In this document: positions 25,806 to 35,100 of the stretch, piece by piece
How the letters are laid out: every line of letters starts with the position of its first letter
Numbering within the stretch: the first letter of the stretch is position 1
DNA from: JAHECW01 sp964641415
GTDB taxonomy: Bacteria; Acidobacteriota; Thermoanaerobaculia; Thermoanaerobaculales; Sulfomarinibacteraceae
Length of the DNA: 64,000 nt
Assembly: GCA_964641415.1 (NCBI GenBank)
Contig: CAZXMW010000002.1
Coordinates: 62,001 to 126,000, forward strand
Reading direction: 5' to 3'
The notes under the pieces: generated by a model
What the model was told of the DNA's origin: nothing
Seen by the model: the letters and a program-made list of their open reading frames with translations, nothing else
The model's database searches: none
Program-made: the position numbers and the translations under genes

Positions 25806-25946
25806 GGCGGTTGCGACAACTCTGCGCCTCTGTGTTTCAACCGCGATGTTTGCGAGGTCGTTGTGCCTTTGCGTCTTCGCGTTTCGAGTCTTGGGATGGT
25901 GCGATGTCCTGTGCGTCTCTGCGCCTCTGCGTTGAACCTGCGATAC
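25806..25946. repeat. CTCTGCGCCTCTGCGTT-type repeat block after hdrB
   Basis: The spacer between mazF (25668) and hdrB (25947) has no gene. Its right half has repeated phrases on the + strand: ACTCTGCGCCTCTGTGTT, CCTTTGCGTCTTCGCGTT and GTCTCTGCGCCTCTGCGTT, interspersed with GCGATG/TGCGAT. Similar phrases occur at 45246-45355 and 31968-32098. Confidence 0.65.
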
Positions 25947-26840
25947 TCACGACTCCGCGACCACGGCCGCCTCGTCGTAACGCTGCAGCACCGTCGGCTT
26001 GAAGCGCTGCTTGTCGAAGCCGAGCCTGTCGTAGGGGATGCCCTGGGCGAGGGCGAGGAGCTGAAAGTAGTACACCGGCGGGGTGTGGTAGTCCTCGTCG
26101 AAGAGCTTGGCGATCTTCATCTGGCCGTGGTCGAACTGGCCGAAGCAGGTCGGGCAGATCATGCCGAGGATGTCGGCGTGCTCGTCGTGCACCGCGCCCA
26201 GCAGGTCGTGCATCATGTTGTTGGGAATGTCCTCGTTCTGGCAGGCCTTGCCGCAGCACAGATACCAGTTGCGGTGGCGCACCGGCTCGGCGCCGATGGC
26301 CCGGACGAGGTTTTCCAGCACCCGCGGGTCGTCGGGGTCGTCGACGTTCATGATCTTGGACGGCTTGAGCAGGTGGCAGCCGTAGTGGATGGCGACCTTG
26401 AGCCCCTCCAGGGGGCGGGTCACGGAGGCCTCGATGGTGTCGTAGCCGGCCTCGTCGCGGGCAACGGTCGCGATGTGGCGGATCCTCGAGGTACCCTTGT
26501 AGGTCCGACCGATGCGCGCCAGCCGTCGGTTGACCTTGTCCTTGAGTTCAGGGTCCTCGTGGAGCAGGTGCCAGGTCTCCGACAGGGTCGCCGTGCACCC
26601 CGAGCAGTTGGTCACCACGTCGACGCCCAGGTCCTCGGCGAGGCTCAGGTTCCTCGCCGCCACCGCGAGCCACGACAGCTTGTCCTTGGACTTGAAGTAG
26701 ATCGGGTCGGGGCAGCAGGAGGCGCCCTCGAGGTCGACGAGCTCGATGCCGAGCTTGGGCAGGGTGGCGCGGATCGCGAACTCCATGCCAGGGTGGCGGG
26801 CCGGAATCAGGCAGCCGGGGAAGAAGGCGAATCGCTTCAT
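25947..26840 (-). CDS. hdrB: Heterodisulfide reductase subunit B-like protein
   Basis: A 297-residue protein with the two cysteine-rich CCG domains that hold noncubane [4Fe-4S] clusters in HdrB. The first runs from FPGCLIPARHPGMEF to GASCCPDP with NCSGC. The second has HYGCHLLKPSKI, LCCGKACQNED and CPTCFGQFD. HdrB is where a disulfide substrate is reduced, or a thiol pair oxidised, with electrons from HdrA through HdrC. The methanogen substrate CoM-S-S-CoB is not expected in a bacterium, so the true substrate is unknown. GGGAGGCG lies 3 nt before the ATG, which overlaps the hdrC stop (ATGA). It is the last gene of the cluster. Confidence 0.9.
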   Translation of the reverse strand: MKRFAFFPGCLIPARHPGMEFAIRATLPKLGIELVDLEGASCCPDPIYFKSKDKLSWLAVAARNLSLAEDLGVDVVTNCSGCTATLSETWHLLHEDPELKDKVNRRLARIGRTYKGTSRIRHIATVARDEAGYDTIEASVTRPLEGLKVAIHYGCHLLKPSKIMNVDDPDDPRVLENLVRAIGAEPVRHRNWYLCCGKACQNEDIPNNMMHDLLGAVHDEHADILGMICPTCFGQFDHGQMKIAKLFDEDYHTPPVYYFQLLALAQGIPYDRLGFDKQRFKPTVLQRYDEAAVVAES

Positions 26841-27337
26841 GTCGCCTCCCCCTCGGCCGGCTCGAGCAGGGCCTGGATCTCCTCGACCGGCACCGGGCCG
26901 AGCGGCGGCAGCCCGAACTTGGCGCGCTGCTTGTCGATGGCCGGACTGTAGGGCACCGTCCGCCCGGTCTCCTCGAAGGTCCTGATCACCCTGGCGACCA
27001 GGTCGGGCACGCGCCCGCGGGCGGCGAGCATGTTCTTGAGCGAGATGATGATCTCGACCGGTTTGACCTGCTGCGGGCAGCGCTCGTGGCAGGCGTAGCA
27101 GTTGGTGCACTCCCAGATCACGGAGTCCTCGCCGAGGAGCTCGGACTCGAGGCCGTAGAGCACCTTGAGCATGATCTCGCGGGGATTGAACTCCTCGGAG
27201 TAGGTTGCGGCCGGGCAGTCGCCGACGCACGCCCCACACTGATAACAGTAGTTCGCGAGCTCGCCTTCCACGGTCTGCGCGAGGAGCCTCTTGAAGGCGA
27301 AGTCAACACGGACGATGTCGTCGTTCTGATTCGTCAT
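26837..27337 (-). CDS. hdrC: Heterodisulfide reductase subunit C-like protein
   Basis: A 166-residue electron-transfer protein with two [4Fe-4S] motifs: CYQCGACVGDCP (about residues 31-42) and CTNCYACHERCP (about 77-88). It passes electrons between HdrA and HdrB. The stop codon overlaps the hdrB start. The gene follows the zinc-ribbon gene, from which it is separated by 111 bp holding a 23-bp inverted repeat. Confidence 0.9.
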   Translation of the reverse strand: MTNQNDDIVRVDFAFKRLLAQTVEGELANYCYQCGACVGDCPAATYSEEFNPREIMLKVLYGLESELLGEDSVIWECTNCYACHERCPQQVKPVEIIISLKNMLAARGRVPDLVARVIRTFEETGRTVPYSPAIDKQRAKFGLPPLGPVPVEEIQALLEPAEGEAT

Positions 27338-27351
27338 CGTGTTTACCCTTT

Positions 27352-27430
27352 CAATTCTCGCCCGCGGTTTTCCCCGGAACGCCGCAACCCGGCTGAGGCG
27401 CCATCGTGGGGAAACCGCGGGCGAGAATTG
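27352..27430. repeat. Near-perfect 23-bp inverted repeat with CAATTCTCG ends
   Basis: The left arm (27352-27375) begins CAATTCTCGCCCGCGG and the right arm (27408-27430) ends CCGCGGGCGAGAATTG. They pair over 23 bp with one extra T. The 32-nt middle is GC-rich. The element sits inside the operon between the zinc ribbon and hdrC. Its ends are the same as those of the repeat at 35398-35477. Confidence 0.85.
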
Positions 27431-27448
27431 AAGATGGCATCCGCATCT

Positions 27449-27595
27449 TCATTTCTTTGGCGTCTTCAAGTGCCGGATGGAGTTGGAGCGGCATTTGGGG
27501 CAGGAGCGCTCGACGTCCTCGCCCTTGACGGCCTTTTCGGTGTACTCGTGACCGCACATCATGCAGCGGAAGTAGCCCATGGTTACGGCTGCCAT
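27449..27595 (-). CDS. Small zinc-ribbon (rubredoxin-like) protein in the hdr operon
   Basis: A 48-residue protein with two CxxC pairs: FRCMMCGHEY and RSCPKCRSNS. This is the FmdB/rubrerythrin-type zinc or iron ribbon. GAGGAGA lies 8 nt before the ATG at 27595; a second ATG at 27580 (MGYFRC) is possible. It lies between hdrA and hdrC on the same strand. It could be a rubredoxin-like electron carrier or a zinc-stabilised assembly factor. The spacing between the two cysteine pairs (17 residues) is much shorter than in rubredoxin (about 29). Confidence 0.8.
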   Translation of the reverse strand: MAAVTMGYFRCMMCGHEYTEKAVKGEDVERSCPKCRSNSIRHLKTPKK

Positions 27596-27614
27596 ACTTC
27601 AACTCTCCTCAGCC

Positions 27615-27662
27615 TTTTTTCGACCGGAGCTTTTCTCAAAGGAAAATCTCCGGTCGAAAAAA
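27615..27662. terminator. Strong hairpin with T/A tracts between hdrA and the zinc ribbon
   Basis: TTTTTTCGACCGGAG pairs perfectly with CTCCGGTCGAAAAAA (15 bp), with a further TTTT/AAAA pairing toward the loop. It looks like an intrinsic terminator readable from either strand. It may reduce expression of the zinc ribbon, hdrC and hdrB relative to hdrA, or protect the mRNA 3' end. Confidence 0.7.
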
Positions 27663-27681
27663 GAAAAACCGAGTGCCATGA

Positions 27682-30135
27682 TCATGCTCTCGCCTCCTCT
27701 GGCGCGGTGTCTCCCTCTTTCGCGGCACGCTTTTTCTTCGGCTTCGGTTTGAGGGCTTGCCTGGCGTGCTCGATCTCATCCTCGGTCACGAGCTGCCGCT
27801 TCTCCTCCATCTGCTGCATCACCTTGGCGAACTTCTGGCCCTCGGCGGCGGAGATCCACTCGAGCTGGAGCCGTTCCGGCCGGACCCCGGCCTTCTCGAG
27901 CTTGTTCCACAGCTTCTGCACCCGCTTCACGGTCTGGCGATTGGCATTGATGTAGTGGCAGTCGGCGTAGTGGCAGCCCGAGACCAGCACGATCGGGGCG
28001 CCGCAGCGGAAGGCCTCGAGGACCATCTCCTCGGATACCCGCGCCGAGCACATGGTGCGGATGACCCGGTTGCTGGACGGATACTTGATGCGCGAGATCC
28101 CCGCCATGTCGCCGCCGGCATAGGAGCACCAGTTGCAGGCGAAGACGAAGACCTTGTCCTCGGGCCGGTCGGCCAGAATGCCGCGGACCTGGGCGAGGAG
28201 CTGATCGTCGGTGAAGTGGCGCATGGTGACGGCGCCGAAGGTGCACGTGGCGCCGCAGGCGCCACAGCCCGCACACGCGGCCTCGATCACGCTCGCGACC
28301 TCGCCCTTGCTCCAGGTGATGGCGCCGTAGGGGCAGACCGAGGCGCACATCCCGCACTTGGAGCAGGCGTCGGGGTCGATGACGCTGGTGATCGCCTCGA
28401 TGGTGACCTTGCCCGCGTTGAGCAGGGCGCCGGCACGGGACGCCGCCGCCCCGGCCTGGCACACCGAGTCCTTGATGTCCTTGGGCGACTCGCAGAAACC
28501 GGCGAAGAAGACCCCTCGGGTCGGCGCGTCGACCGGCTTCAATTTGGGGTGCGACTCCATGTAGAAGCCATCCGAGGTCTTGGACAGGGTCAGCAGCCCG
28601 GCCAGCTTGTCCCGGTCGACGGCCGGGATCACCCCCACCGACAGCACTACCATGTCGAGCTCGTGACGCTCGATCCGACCCGAGGTGGTGTTCTCCACGG
28701 TGACCGTGAGATTGCGGGTCGCGGGGTCTTCCTCGATGTCGCCCGGCAGGCCGCGGACGTAGCGCGTGCCGGCCTCCTTGGAGCGCTGGAACATGTCCTC
28801 GAAGCTCTTGCCGAACGCGCGGATGTCCTGGTAGAAGACGAAGTTCTCGGTATCGGGATAGTGGTCGGCCAGCAGCAGGGTGTCCTTGACCGTGTTCATG
28901 CAGCAGATGTTCGAGCAATAGGGCCGTCCGATCTTCGGGTTGCGCGAGCCGACGCACTGGATGAAGCCGATGCGCGTCGGGCGCTGCTGATCGGAAGGGC
29001 GGACGAAGTGGCCCGCGGTCGGGCCGCCGGCGCAGATCAGGCGCTCGAACTCCATCGAGGTGATGACGTTGTCGAAGCGCGTGTAGCCGTACTCGTCCAT
29101 CTCCGTCGGGTCGTAGACGTCGAGCCCGATGGCGACGATGATGGCCCCCACCTCCCGGGTCACCAGCTGGTCCGCGTCGTCGAAGTCGATGGCCTGCTTC
29201 TCGCAGACCTCGGCGCACTTGCCGCAGGCGATGGGGTTGTTGCCGAGGCAGGTGTTCATGTCGAGGATGAAGGAGCACGGCACCGCCTGGGGGAAGGGGA
29301 TGTAGATCGCCCTGCGCGACGACAGCCCCATCTGGTACTCGTCGGGCGCCACCTGTGGGCAGACCTCGGCGCACTCGCCGCAGGAGTTGCACACGTCGGG
29401 GTCCACGTAGCGCGCCTTCTTGCGAATGGTCACCGTGAAGTTGCCGACGTAACCGGCGACACCCTCCACCTCGGAGTAGGTCAGAAGCTCGATATTCGGA
29501 TGCCGACCGGCATCAATGGCCTTCGGGCCCAAAATTCATATCGAGCAGTCCATCGTCGGGTAGGTCTTGTCGAGCTGGGCCATGATGCCGCCGATGGACG
29601 GCTGCTTCTCGACCAGGGTCACCTGGTGGCCCTGCTCGGCGAGCTCCAGCGCCGCCTCGATGCCGGCCACGCCGCCACCGATGACCAGGGCCCGCCTGGT
29701 CACCGGCACCGACATCTCCTCCTGCTCCTCGAGGAACCGGGCCCGCGCCACCGCGCTCGCCACCAGGTCCTTGGCCTTCTCGGTGGCTCCCTGCCAGTCG
29801 CCGGGGTGGACCCAGGAGCACTGCTCGCGGAGGTTGGCCATCTCCATGAGATAGGGGTTCAGCCCCGCCTCGAGCACGCACTGCCGAAAGGTCGGCTCGT
29901 GCTGCCGGGGCGTGCACGACGCCACCACCACCCGGTTGAGGCGGTGCTCGCGGACCGCGTCCTTGATCTCGTTCTGCCCCGGGTCGGCGCAGGTGTACTT
30001 GTTGCGCACCGCGCACACCACGTCCGGCAGGGTCTCGGCATACTCTGTGACCGCCGCGCAGTCCACCGCGCCCGCGATGTTGAGCCCGCAGTCGCAGACG
30101 AACACGCCGATCCGCAGCTCCTTCATCTCTGCCAT
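27682..30135 (-). CDS. hdrA: HdrA-MvhD fusion flavoprotein, predicted selenoprotein (TGA = Sec200)
   Basis: HdrA is the flavin subunit where electron bifurcation takes place. The N-terminal domain begins RIGVFVCDCGLNIAG; the FAD loop is VIGGGVAGIEAA (about 151-162). After PTMDCSI (ending at residue 199) an in-frame TGA (29538-29536) interrupts the frame. Reading continues ILGPKAIDAGRHPNI, so the motif is C197-S-I-U200 where most relatives have CxxC. Four ferredoxin-type motifs follow (CNSCGECAEVCPQ, CGKCAEVC, CSKCGMCASVCP, CAGCGACGATC). The C-terminus is an MvhD-like [2Fe-2S] domain (FACNWCSYAGGDMAGI). Total 817 residues read through. The start ATG at 30135 has GAGGGAT upstream. M. jannaschii HdrA is a known selenoprotein at an equivalent motif. 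Confidence 0.88.
29499..29538 (-). promoter_or_regulatory. Candidate bacterial SECIS element of hdrA (first copy)
   Basis: On the mRNA, UGA (29538-29536) is followed after 21 nt by GAUGCC-GGUC-GGCAUC (29514-29499), a 6-bp stem with a GGUC loop. Bacterial SECIS hairpins need a small apical loop with a G and U, about 16-37 nt after UGA. Both conditions are met. Confidence 0.75.
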
Positions 30136-30218
30136 GCTCTATCCCTCATTTCCTGCAATTTTGAGCCGGCACTTCGCGTCGAGGCGGCTCGGAATCGCAA
30201 ATGGAAAGCGTTGAATCA

Positions 30219-31352
30219 TCACGCCAATGCTCCCTCGATCACTTCGGCGACGTCCTTCATCTCAATCGTGATCTCAGGCCCCAGGTTGGGGTCCTTCATC
30301 GCGCACGCAAGGTGGACCTGGCACTTGGGACAGGCGGTGACCAGCACCTCTGCGCCGGTGGCCTTGGCTTCGCGCAGGCGCTCGACCTGGAGCTGCTTGG
30401 CAAAGCGGTCGCAGTTGGACCACGTGCCCCCGGCGCAACAGGCGGCCCGCCGCCCGCTGTGGCGCATCTCGGCGAGCTCGAGGCCCGGCACCCGCCCCAG
30501 GACCTCGCGCGGGGCATCGACCACGCCCAGATGCCGGCCCAGCCGGCACGGGTCCTGGAAGGTGACCCGCAGCTCGCGGCCGCCGGTCAGCTCGAGGTCG
30601 TCAGCCCCGTCGACAAGGAACTCGGTGAGGTGCTGGACCCGGATCTTCGTGTTCTCGAGGAACGGCCCGTAGTCGAGCCGCCAGGTCCGAGCGCACTCGG
30701 CACAGGGGGTGACCACCAGCTCGGCCCCGCTCTTTTGAACCAGCTCGACGTTGTGCTTGGCCAGCGCCTCGAAGCTCGCGCGATCACCATTCCACAGCAG
30801 ATCGTGACCGCAGCAGCGCTCGTCGGGCGAGACCACCGGGGTCACACCGAGGCTGTTGAGCAGCCGGACCGCCGCCCGGGTCCCCGCCAGAGTCGCGAGA
30901 CCGAACTCGGGGAAAAAGGCGTCGTAGTAGACCGTGCAGCCGGTCCACAGGAAAACCTCGCCCTTGTCCGGCGACGTTGTCAAGCTGTCGTCGAGCCAGC
31001 TCAAGCGATCCTGCCGGGTCCCGCCCTTGGCCATCATCCGCATCACCGACTGCAGCGCCCCGCCGTGCGGGCACTCGGGCTGGACGGCGTCCGAGAACGC
31101 GCGCTCGCGCAGCCTCTGGACCAACGGCGTGTAGGCGACCTCGGCCGGACAGCGCGAGTCGCACAGGCTGCAGGTCAGGCAGGCGAAGAGGCTGTCGTCG
31201 GAACCGGACGTACCGTCATGATCGAGGTTGGCGGCGAGCACGTGGCGGCGCGGCGAGTAGTCGGCGCCGGCGCGGGCGATGGGGCAGGTCGCGGTGCACT
31301 TGCCGCAGTCGTAGCAGGCCCACGCGTTGGTGTCCTTGACCAGCTGTTGCAT
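30219..31352 (-). CDS. HdrD-like (HdrC-HdrB fusion) Fe-S protein
   Basis: A 377-residue protein joining an HdrC-type part to an HdrB-type part. N-terminal [4Fe-4S] motifs are CYDCGKCTATCP and CLTCSLCDSRCP. Two CCG domains follow: TGCTVYYDAFF with ERCCGHDLLW, and QDPCRLGRHLGV with AACCAGG and CPKCQVH. This layout is shared by HdrD and by glycolate-oxidase or LutA-type subunits. Between mvhD and hdrA it most likely serves as a second thiol/disulfide or quinone-linked module. The ATG at 31352 overlaps the mvhD stop (TGATG), so the two are translationally coupled. Confidence 0.88.
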   Translation of the reverse strand: MQQLVKDTNAWACYDCGKCTATCPIARAGADYSPRRHVLAANLDHDGTSGSDDSLFACLTCSLCDSRCPAEVAYTPLVQRLRERAFSDAVQPECPHGGALQSVMRMMAKGGTRQDRLSWLDDSLTTSPDKGEVFLWTGCTVYYDAFFPEFGLATLAGTRAAVRLLNSLGVTPVVSPDERCCGHDLLWNGDRASFEALAKHNVELVQKSGAELVVTPCAECARTWRLDYGPFLENTKIRVQHLTEFLVDGADDLELTGGRELRVTFQDPCRLGRHLGVVDAPREVLGRVPGLELAEMRHSGRRAACCAGGTWSNCDRFAKQLQVERLREAKATGAEVLVTACPKCQVHLACAMKDPNLGPEITIEMKDVAEVIEGALA

Positions 31353-31915
31353 CACTGCGCCCCTTTCGATCCCGTTCCCGATCCCGTTCCCGATCCCGAA
31401 TCCGACTCACAGCTCAAACACTCGCCACCCTCCTCCACCTCGATCTCCTCGATGGCGTCCTCCGACCCGAACGGGCTCCGCCCCAGCGCACGGACCTGGT
31501 CGGTGAACTCGTTGATGACCTCGGCGAAGCGCACTCCCTCGGCGGCCGAAATCCACTCGAGGCGCAGCCGCTCCGGATCGATGCCGAGGAGCTTCACGAT
31601 GTTCATCGTCCTGTCGAACTGCTCCACCGCCCGCTCGTTGCCGAAGATGTAGTGGCAGTCGCCGAAATGGCAGCCCGACACCAGCACCCCATCGGCGCCC
31701 TTCTCGAAGGCGCGCAGCACCCAGGCCGGCTGAACCCGCCCCGAACACATGACCCGAATCATCCGAAAGTGGGGCTGGTGCTGGATCCGCGACACACCCG
31801 CCGTGTCGGCCCCGGCGTACGAGCACCAGTTGCACGCGAAGACCACGATCCGCGGATCGAAGCCTCCGGCTGGCGCTGTGGCGGTCGTTCCCGAAAATGG
31901 AGCTTGTTGTGTCAC
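31352..31915 (-). CDS. mvhD: MvhD-like [2Fe-2S] protein with repeat-derived C-terminal tail
   Basis: A 187-residue protein of PF02662. It begins the conserved part with VFACNWCSYAGADTAG, then RVMCSGRV, GCHFGDCHY and LEWISAAEG. MvhD carries electrons from a hydrogenase or dehydrogenase to HdrA. No hydrogenase is adjacent, so formate dehydrogenase or another donor elsewhere is likely. The start is the GTG at 31915, with GGAG about 10 nt upstream. The last residues (ESDSGSGTGSGTGSKGAQ) are encoded by the GATCCC/TTCCCG hexamer array at 31366-31398. A repeat therefore appears to have been absorbed into the gene's 3' end. Confidence 0.88.
   Translation of the reverse strand: MTQQAPFSGTTATAPAGGFDPRIVVFACNWCSYAGADTAGVSRIQHQPHFRMIRVMCSGRVQPAWVLRAFEKGADGVLVSGCHFGDCHYIFGNERAVEQFDRTMNIVKLLGIDPERLRLEWISAAEGVRFAEVINEFTDQVRALGRSPFGSEDAIEEIEVEEGGECLSCESDSGSGTGSGTGSKGAQ
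31366..31398. repeat. Hexamer array inside the 3' end of mvhD
   Basis: Alternating GATCCC and GTTCCC units on the + strand (GATCCCGTTCCCGATCCCGT and onward). It is in frame with mvhD and encodes Ser/Gly/Thr repeats. The opposite-strand version (GGGATC units) lies upstream of the same gene at 32157-32187. Confidence 0.8.
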
Positions 31916-31967
31916 AGCCGGACTCCAGACGCGGTGGGTTCCAGGGTTCGACGCTCGGCCGGAAAAC

Positions 31968-32098
31968 GTCGCAACCACAAAGACACGAAGACGCAAAGGA
32001 AACACAAAGGGATCACAACAATCGGCCTCCGGCCGATCCCAATCGCTTCTTCGTGACTTCTTCGTGTCTTGGTGCCTTGGTGGTTGTGATGGTGCGAC
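31968..32098. repeat. Large inverted repeat of CACAAAGACACGAAG-type units
   Basis: The left arm (31968-32010) begins GTCGCAACCACAAAGACACG. The right arm (about 32060-32098) reads CTTCGTGTCTTGGTGCCTTG and ends GGTGCGAC. The arms pair imperfectly over about 40 nt. Inside is a second hairpin, ATCGGCC-TCC-GGCCGAT (32021-32037). The element fills the spacer between mvhD and the double hdrA gene. Similar phrases are familiar from spacers of many environmental bacteria. Confidence 0.75.
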
Positions 32099-32156
32099 GA
32101 TGCGGCGTCTCTGTGGCAAATCACGATCGCTCCCGGTTCTTTCGCAGTTCCTTTCG

Positions 32157-32187
32157 GGATCGGGATCGGGATCGGGATCGGGATCGA
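32157..32187. repeat. GGGATC hexamer array upstream of mvhD
   Basis: About five tandem GGGATC units, ending 6 bp before the stop codon of the double hdrA gene. It is the inverted counterpart of 31366-31398, so mvhD is bracketed by the two arms. Confidence 0.8.
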
Positions 32188-32192
32188 GAGCG

Positions 32193-35100
32193 TCATGGCC
32201 GGGCCTCGTCGAAGAAGGCGTCGAGCTGGGCGAGGATCTGGCGGTCGGTGAAGTGGCGGGCCGTGATGGCGCCCGACGGGCACCAGCTGGCACAGGTGCC
32301 ACAGCCCTTGCACAGGGACGGGTTGATCTCGGCACTGAAGATGCCCGGCGCGGTCTCCACCAGCTGAGGCGCCCGGAACTGGCAGATGTCGACGCAGTCG
32401 CCGCAGCCGCGGCAGCGCTCGGCGTCGACCACCGCCACCGCCGGGTCGAGCCGGACCTGGTCGTGGGCCAGGAAGACCGCCGCCTTGGCCGCCGCCGCCG
32501 ATGCCTGGGCGACCGAGTCGACGATGTCCTTGGGGCCCTGGACGGTGCCGGCGACGAGCACGCCTTCGACCGCGGTCTCCACCGGCGCGAGCTCGGGGTG
32601 GCGCTCGAGGAAGAAACCGTCGAGACCCACCGGGGCCTTGAGCAGATCGTGGAAGCGGTCGGTCTCGGGCTGCCGCGGCCGCATCCCCACCGACAGCACG
32701 ACCAGGTCGGCCGGCACCTCGAGCTGTCGCGCCAGCAGGTCGTCCCAGCAGCGCACCGCCTCGGCGCGGTCGCCACCCACCACCTCGGGCTGACGCCCCG
32801 GCGGCACCCGGACGAAGAGCACACCCATGCCGCGGGCCCGCCGGTACATCTCCTCGGCGCCGGTGGAGACGGTGCGGATGTCGCGGTAGAAGACGGTCGT
32901 GTCGATGCCCCGCTCGGCGAGCTTGATGGCCTGCTTGATCGCCGTCGGACAGCAGTAGCGCGAGCAGCCCGTGAAACCGTCCGGCTCGCGCGAGCCGACG
33001 CACAGAATGAAGGCCGCCGACCGCGGCTGCTCGCCGCCGAAGGCGAGGTCGTCGCCGGAGCAGAACGCCCTTTCGAGGGCGTCGGAGGTCACGACGTTGG
33101 CGAGCTTCGAGAAACGAAAGGCGTCCCCCGGGTCATGAAGCTCGGCGCCGGTGGTGAGGATCACCGCACCCACAGGCAGGGTCTCCTCGACCGCGCCGGC
33201 CAGCGTCGCCGAGAAGCTGCCGACGAAGCCGGTGATGTCGGCCACCTCGGTCTCCAGCAGAACCCGCGCCCCGCTCGCCTCGAGGCGCTCCAGCTTCTCG
33301 CCCAGCACCTCGCACGAAGGCCGCATGGTCGGGTACAGGAGCTTGAGGTTGGGCTCGGCGAGGCGGCCGCCGAGACGGCTGGTCTTTTCCACCAGGGTCA
33401 CCGGAAAGCCCTGGACGGCGAGGTCGGTTGCGGCCTGGATGCCGGCGATTCCTCCGCCCACCACCAGGGCGGAGCGGGTCATGGCGGCCTCCCCCTCCTG
33501 CAGCGGCTCGAGGTGGCGCGCCCTCGCCACTCCCATCCGGATCAGGGCGCGCGCCTTCGCGTGGGCGGCCTCCGGCGTGCCGGCGTGGACCCACGAGCAC
33601 TGGTCGCGGATGTTCACCATCTCCAGCAGGTAGGGGTTGAATCCGATCCGGAAGAGAGTGTCGCGGAACACCGGCTCGTGGGTGCGCGGCGTGCACGCTG
33701 CGACCACGATCCGGTTGAGGCGGTGCTCGCGGATGGTCTCCACCAGCTCGTCCTGGCCGGTGGAGGAGCAGGCGAAGAGGTCGGTGCAGGCAACCACGAC
33801 ACCGGGCAGGCGCTCGGCTTCGGCGGCGAGCCGCTCGACGTCGAGGACCCCGGCGATATTGACCCCGCAGTGGCAGACCATCACGCCCACCCGCGGCGCG
33901 CCCGACAGGTCCATGGGCTCCGGCGGCACGGTCGTCTCCTCGTGGCGGTGGCCGGCGAGAAAGAGCTGGGCCCGGGCGGCGGTGGCCGAGGCCTGGGCGA
34001 CACAGTCGGGAATCACCTGGGGACCGACCGCACTGCCGCAGACGAAGATCCCGTCACGGCTCGTCTCCACGGCCGAGACCGCCGGGTCGCGGCGGGCGAT
34101 GAAGCCGTTGCGGTCGGTGTCGATGCCGAGGAGCCCGGCGAGCTTGACCGCGCCCGGGTTGGGCGCCGCGGCCACCGACAGCACCACCAGGTCGGCCGGG
34201 ATCCGCCGCTGCTCGTGGCCGAGGGTGTCCTCCACGAAAACCTGGAGAGTGTCGTCGGCCGGGTCGCGGAAGACCTTGGCCGGCCGGCCGCGCATGTACT
34301 CAGCCGAGGCTGCGTCCTTCGAGCGGGCGACGAAGTCGTCGAAGCCCTTGCCGAAGGCCCGGAGGTCGGTGTAGAGGATCGTGATCTCCTCGACCTCGGG
34401 GTGGTGCTGGCGGATGAGCATCGAGTCCTTGACCGCATTCATGCAGCAGAAGCGGCTGCAGTAGGGCCGGCCGCCCTCGCCGCGCGCGCCGACGCACTGG
34501 ATGAAGACGATCCTCTTCGGGGTCTCGAGATCCGACGGCCGCACCACGTGGCCCCGGGTGACGCCGGAAGCGTTCAGCATGCGCTCGAGCTCCAGGCTGG
34601 TGACCACGTTGGGCAGGCGGCCGTAGCCGTAGGCGCCGAGGGCGCGGGCGTCGAACTCCTGGAAGCCGACCGCGACCAGGATCGAGCCGACATCCAGGGT
34701 GGTCTCCTCGGGAAGCTGGTCGAAGTCGATGGCGTCGACCTCGCAGGCGTCGGAGCAGTGGCCGCAGACCAGGATGTTGGGAGGATGGCTCGGGTTCACC
34801 TTGCGCTTGTACTTGGCCATCTTCTCGAGCCGACGCCGCTGGCGCTCGTCGAGGTGAGGGGTGAAGTTGAGGCATGCCTCGGGGTCGATGACGTAGGCGG
34901 CCGGAACCGACTGGGGGAAGGGGCGGTAGATGGCCTTGCGGGCCTTGAGGCCGAGGTCGAACTCGTTGCCGCCCACCTGGGGGCAACGGTCGACACACAG
35001 CCCGCAGGCGACGCACAGGTCCTCCCGAACGTAGCGCGGCCGCTTGCGCACGGTGACCGTGAACTCGCCTGCCGAGCCCTCACACCCGATGACTTCTGCG

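Noticed and set aside
29536..29538. TGA in hdrA taken as a real stop, giving two separate genes or a pseudogene
   Set aside because: The downstream part would have to start at a TTG directly after the stop, without a ribosome site and in the middle of the conserved HdrA sequence. The same arrangement in the second hdrA, with the same hairpin, fits Sec insertion better.
27757..30672. Long + strand open frames (up to about 970 codons) opposite hdrA; similar ones at 31749-35366 and 42360-45311
   Set aside because: GC-rich coding DNA often leaves the opposite strand open. These frames have no family motifs, are rich in His/Arg/Gly/Asp in the way antisense frames are, and the minus-strand products are clear Hdr, Kor and kinase proteins.
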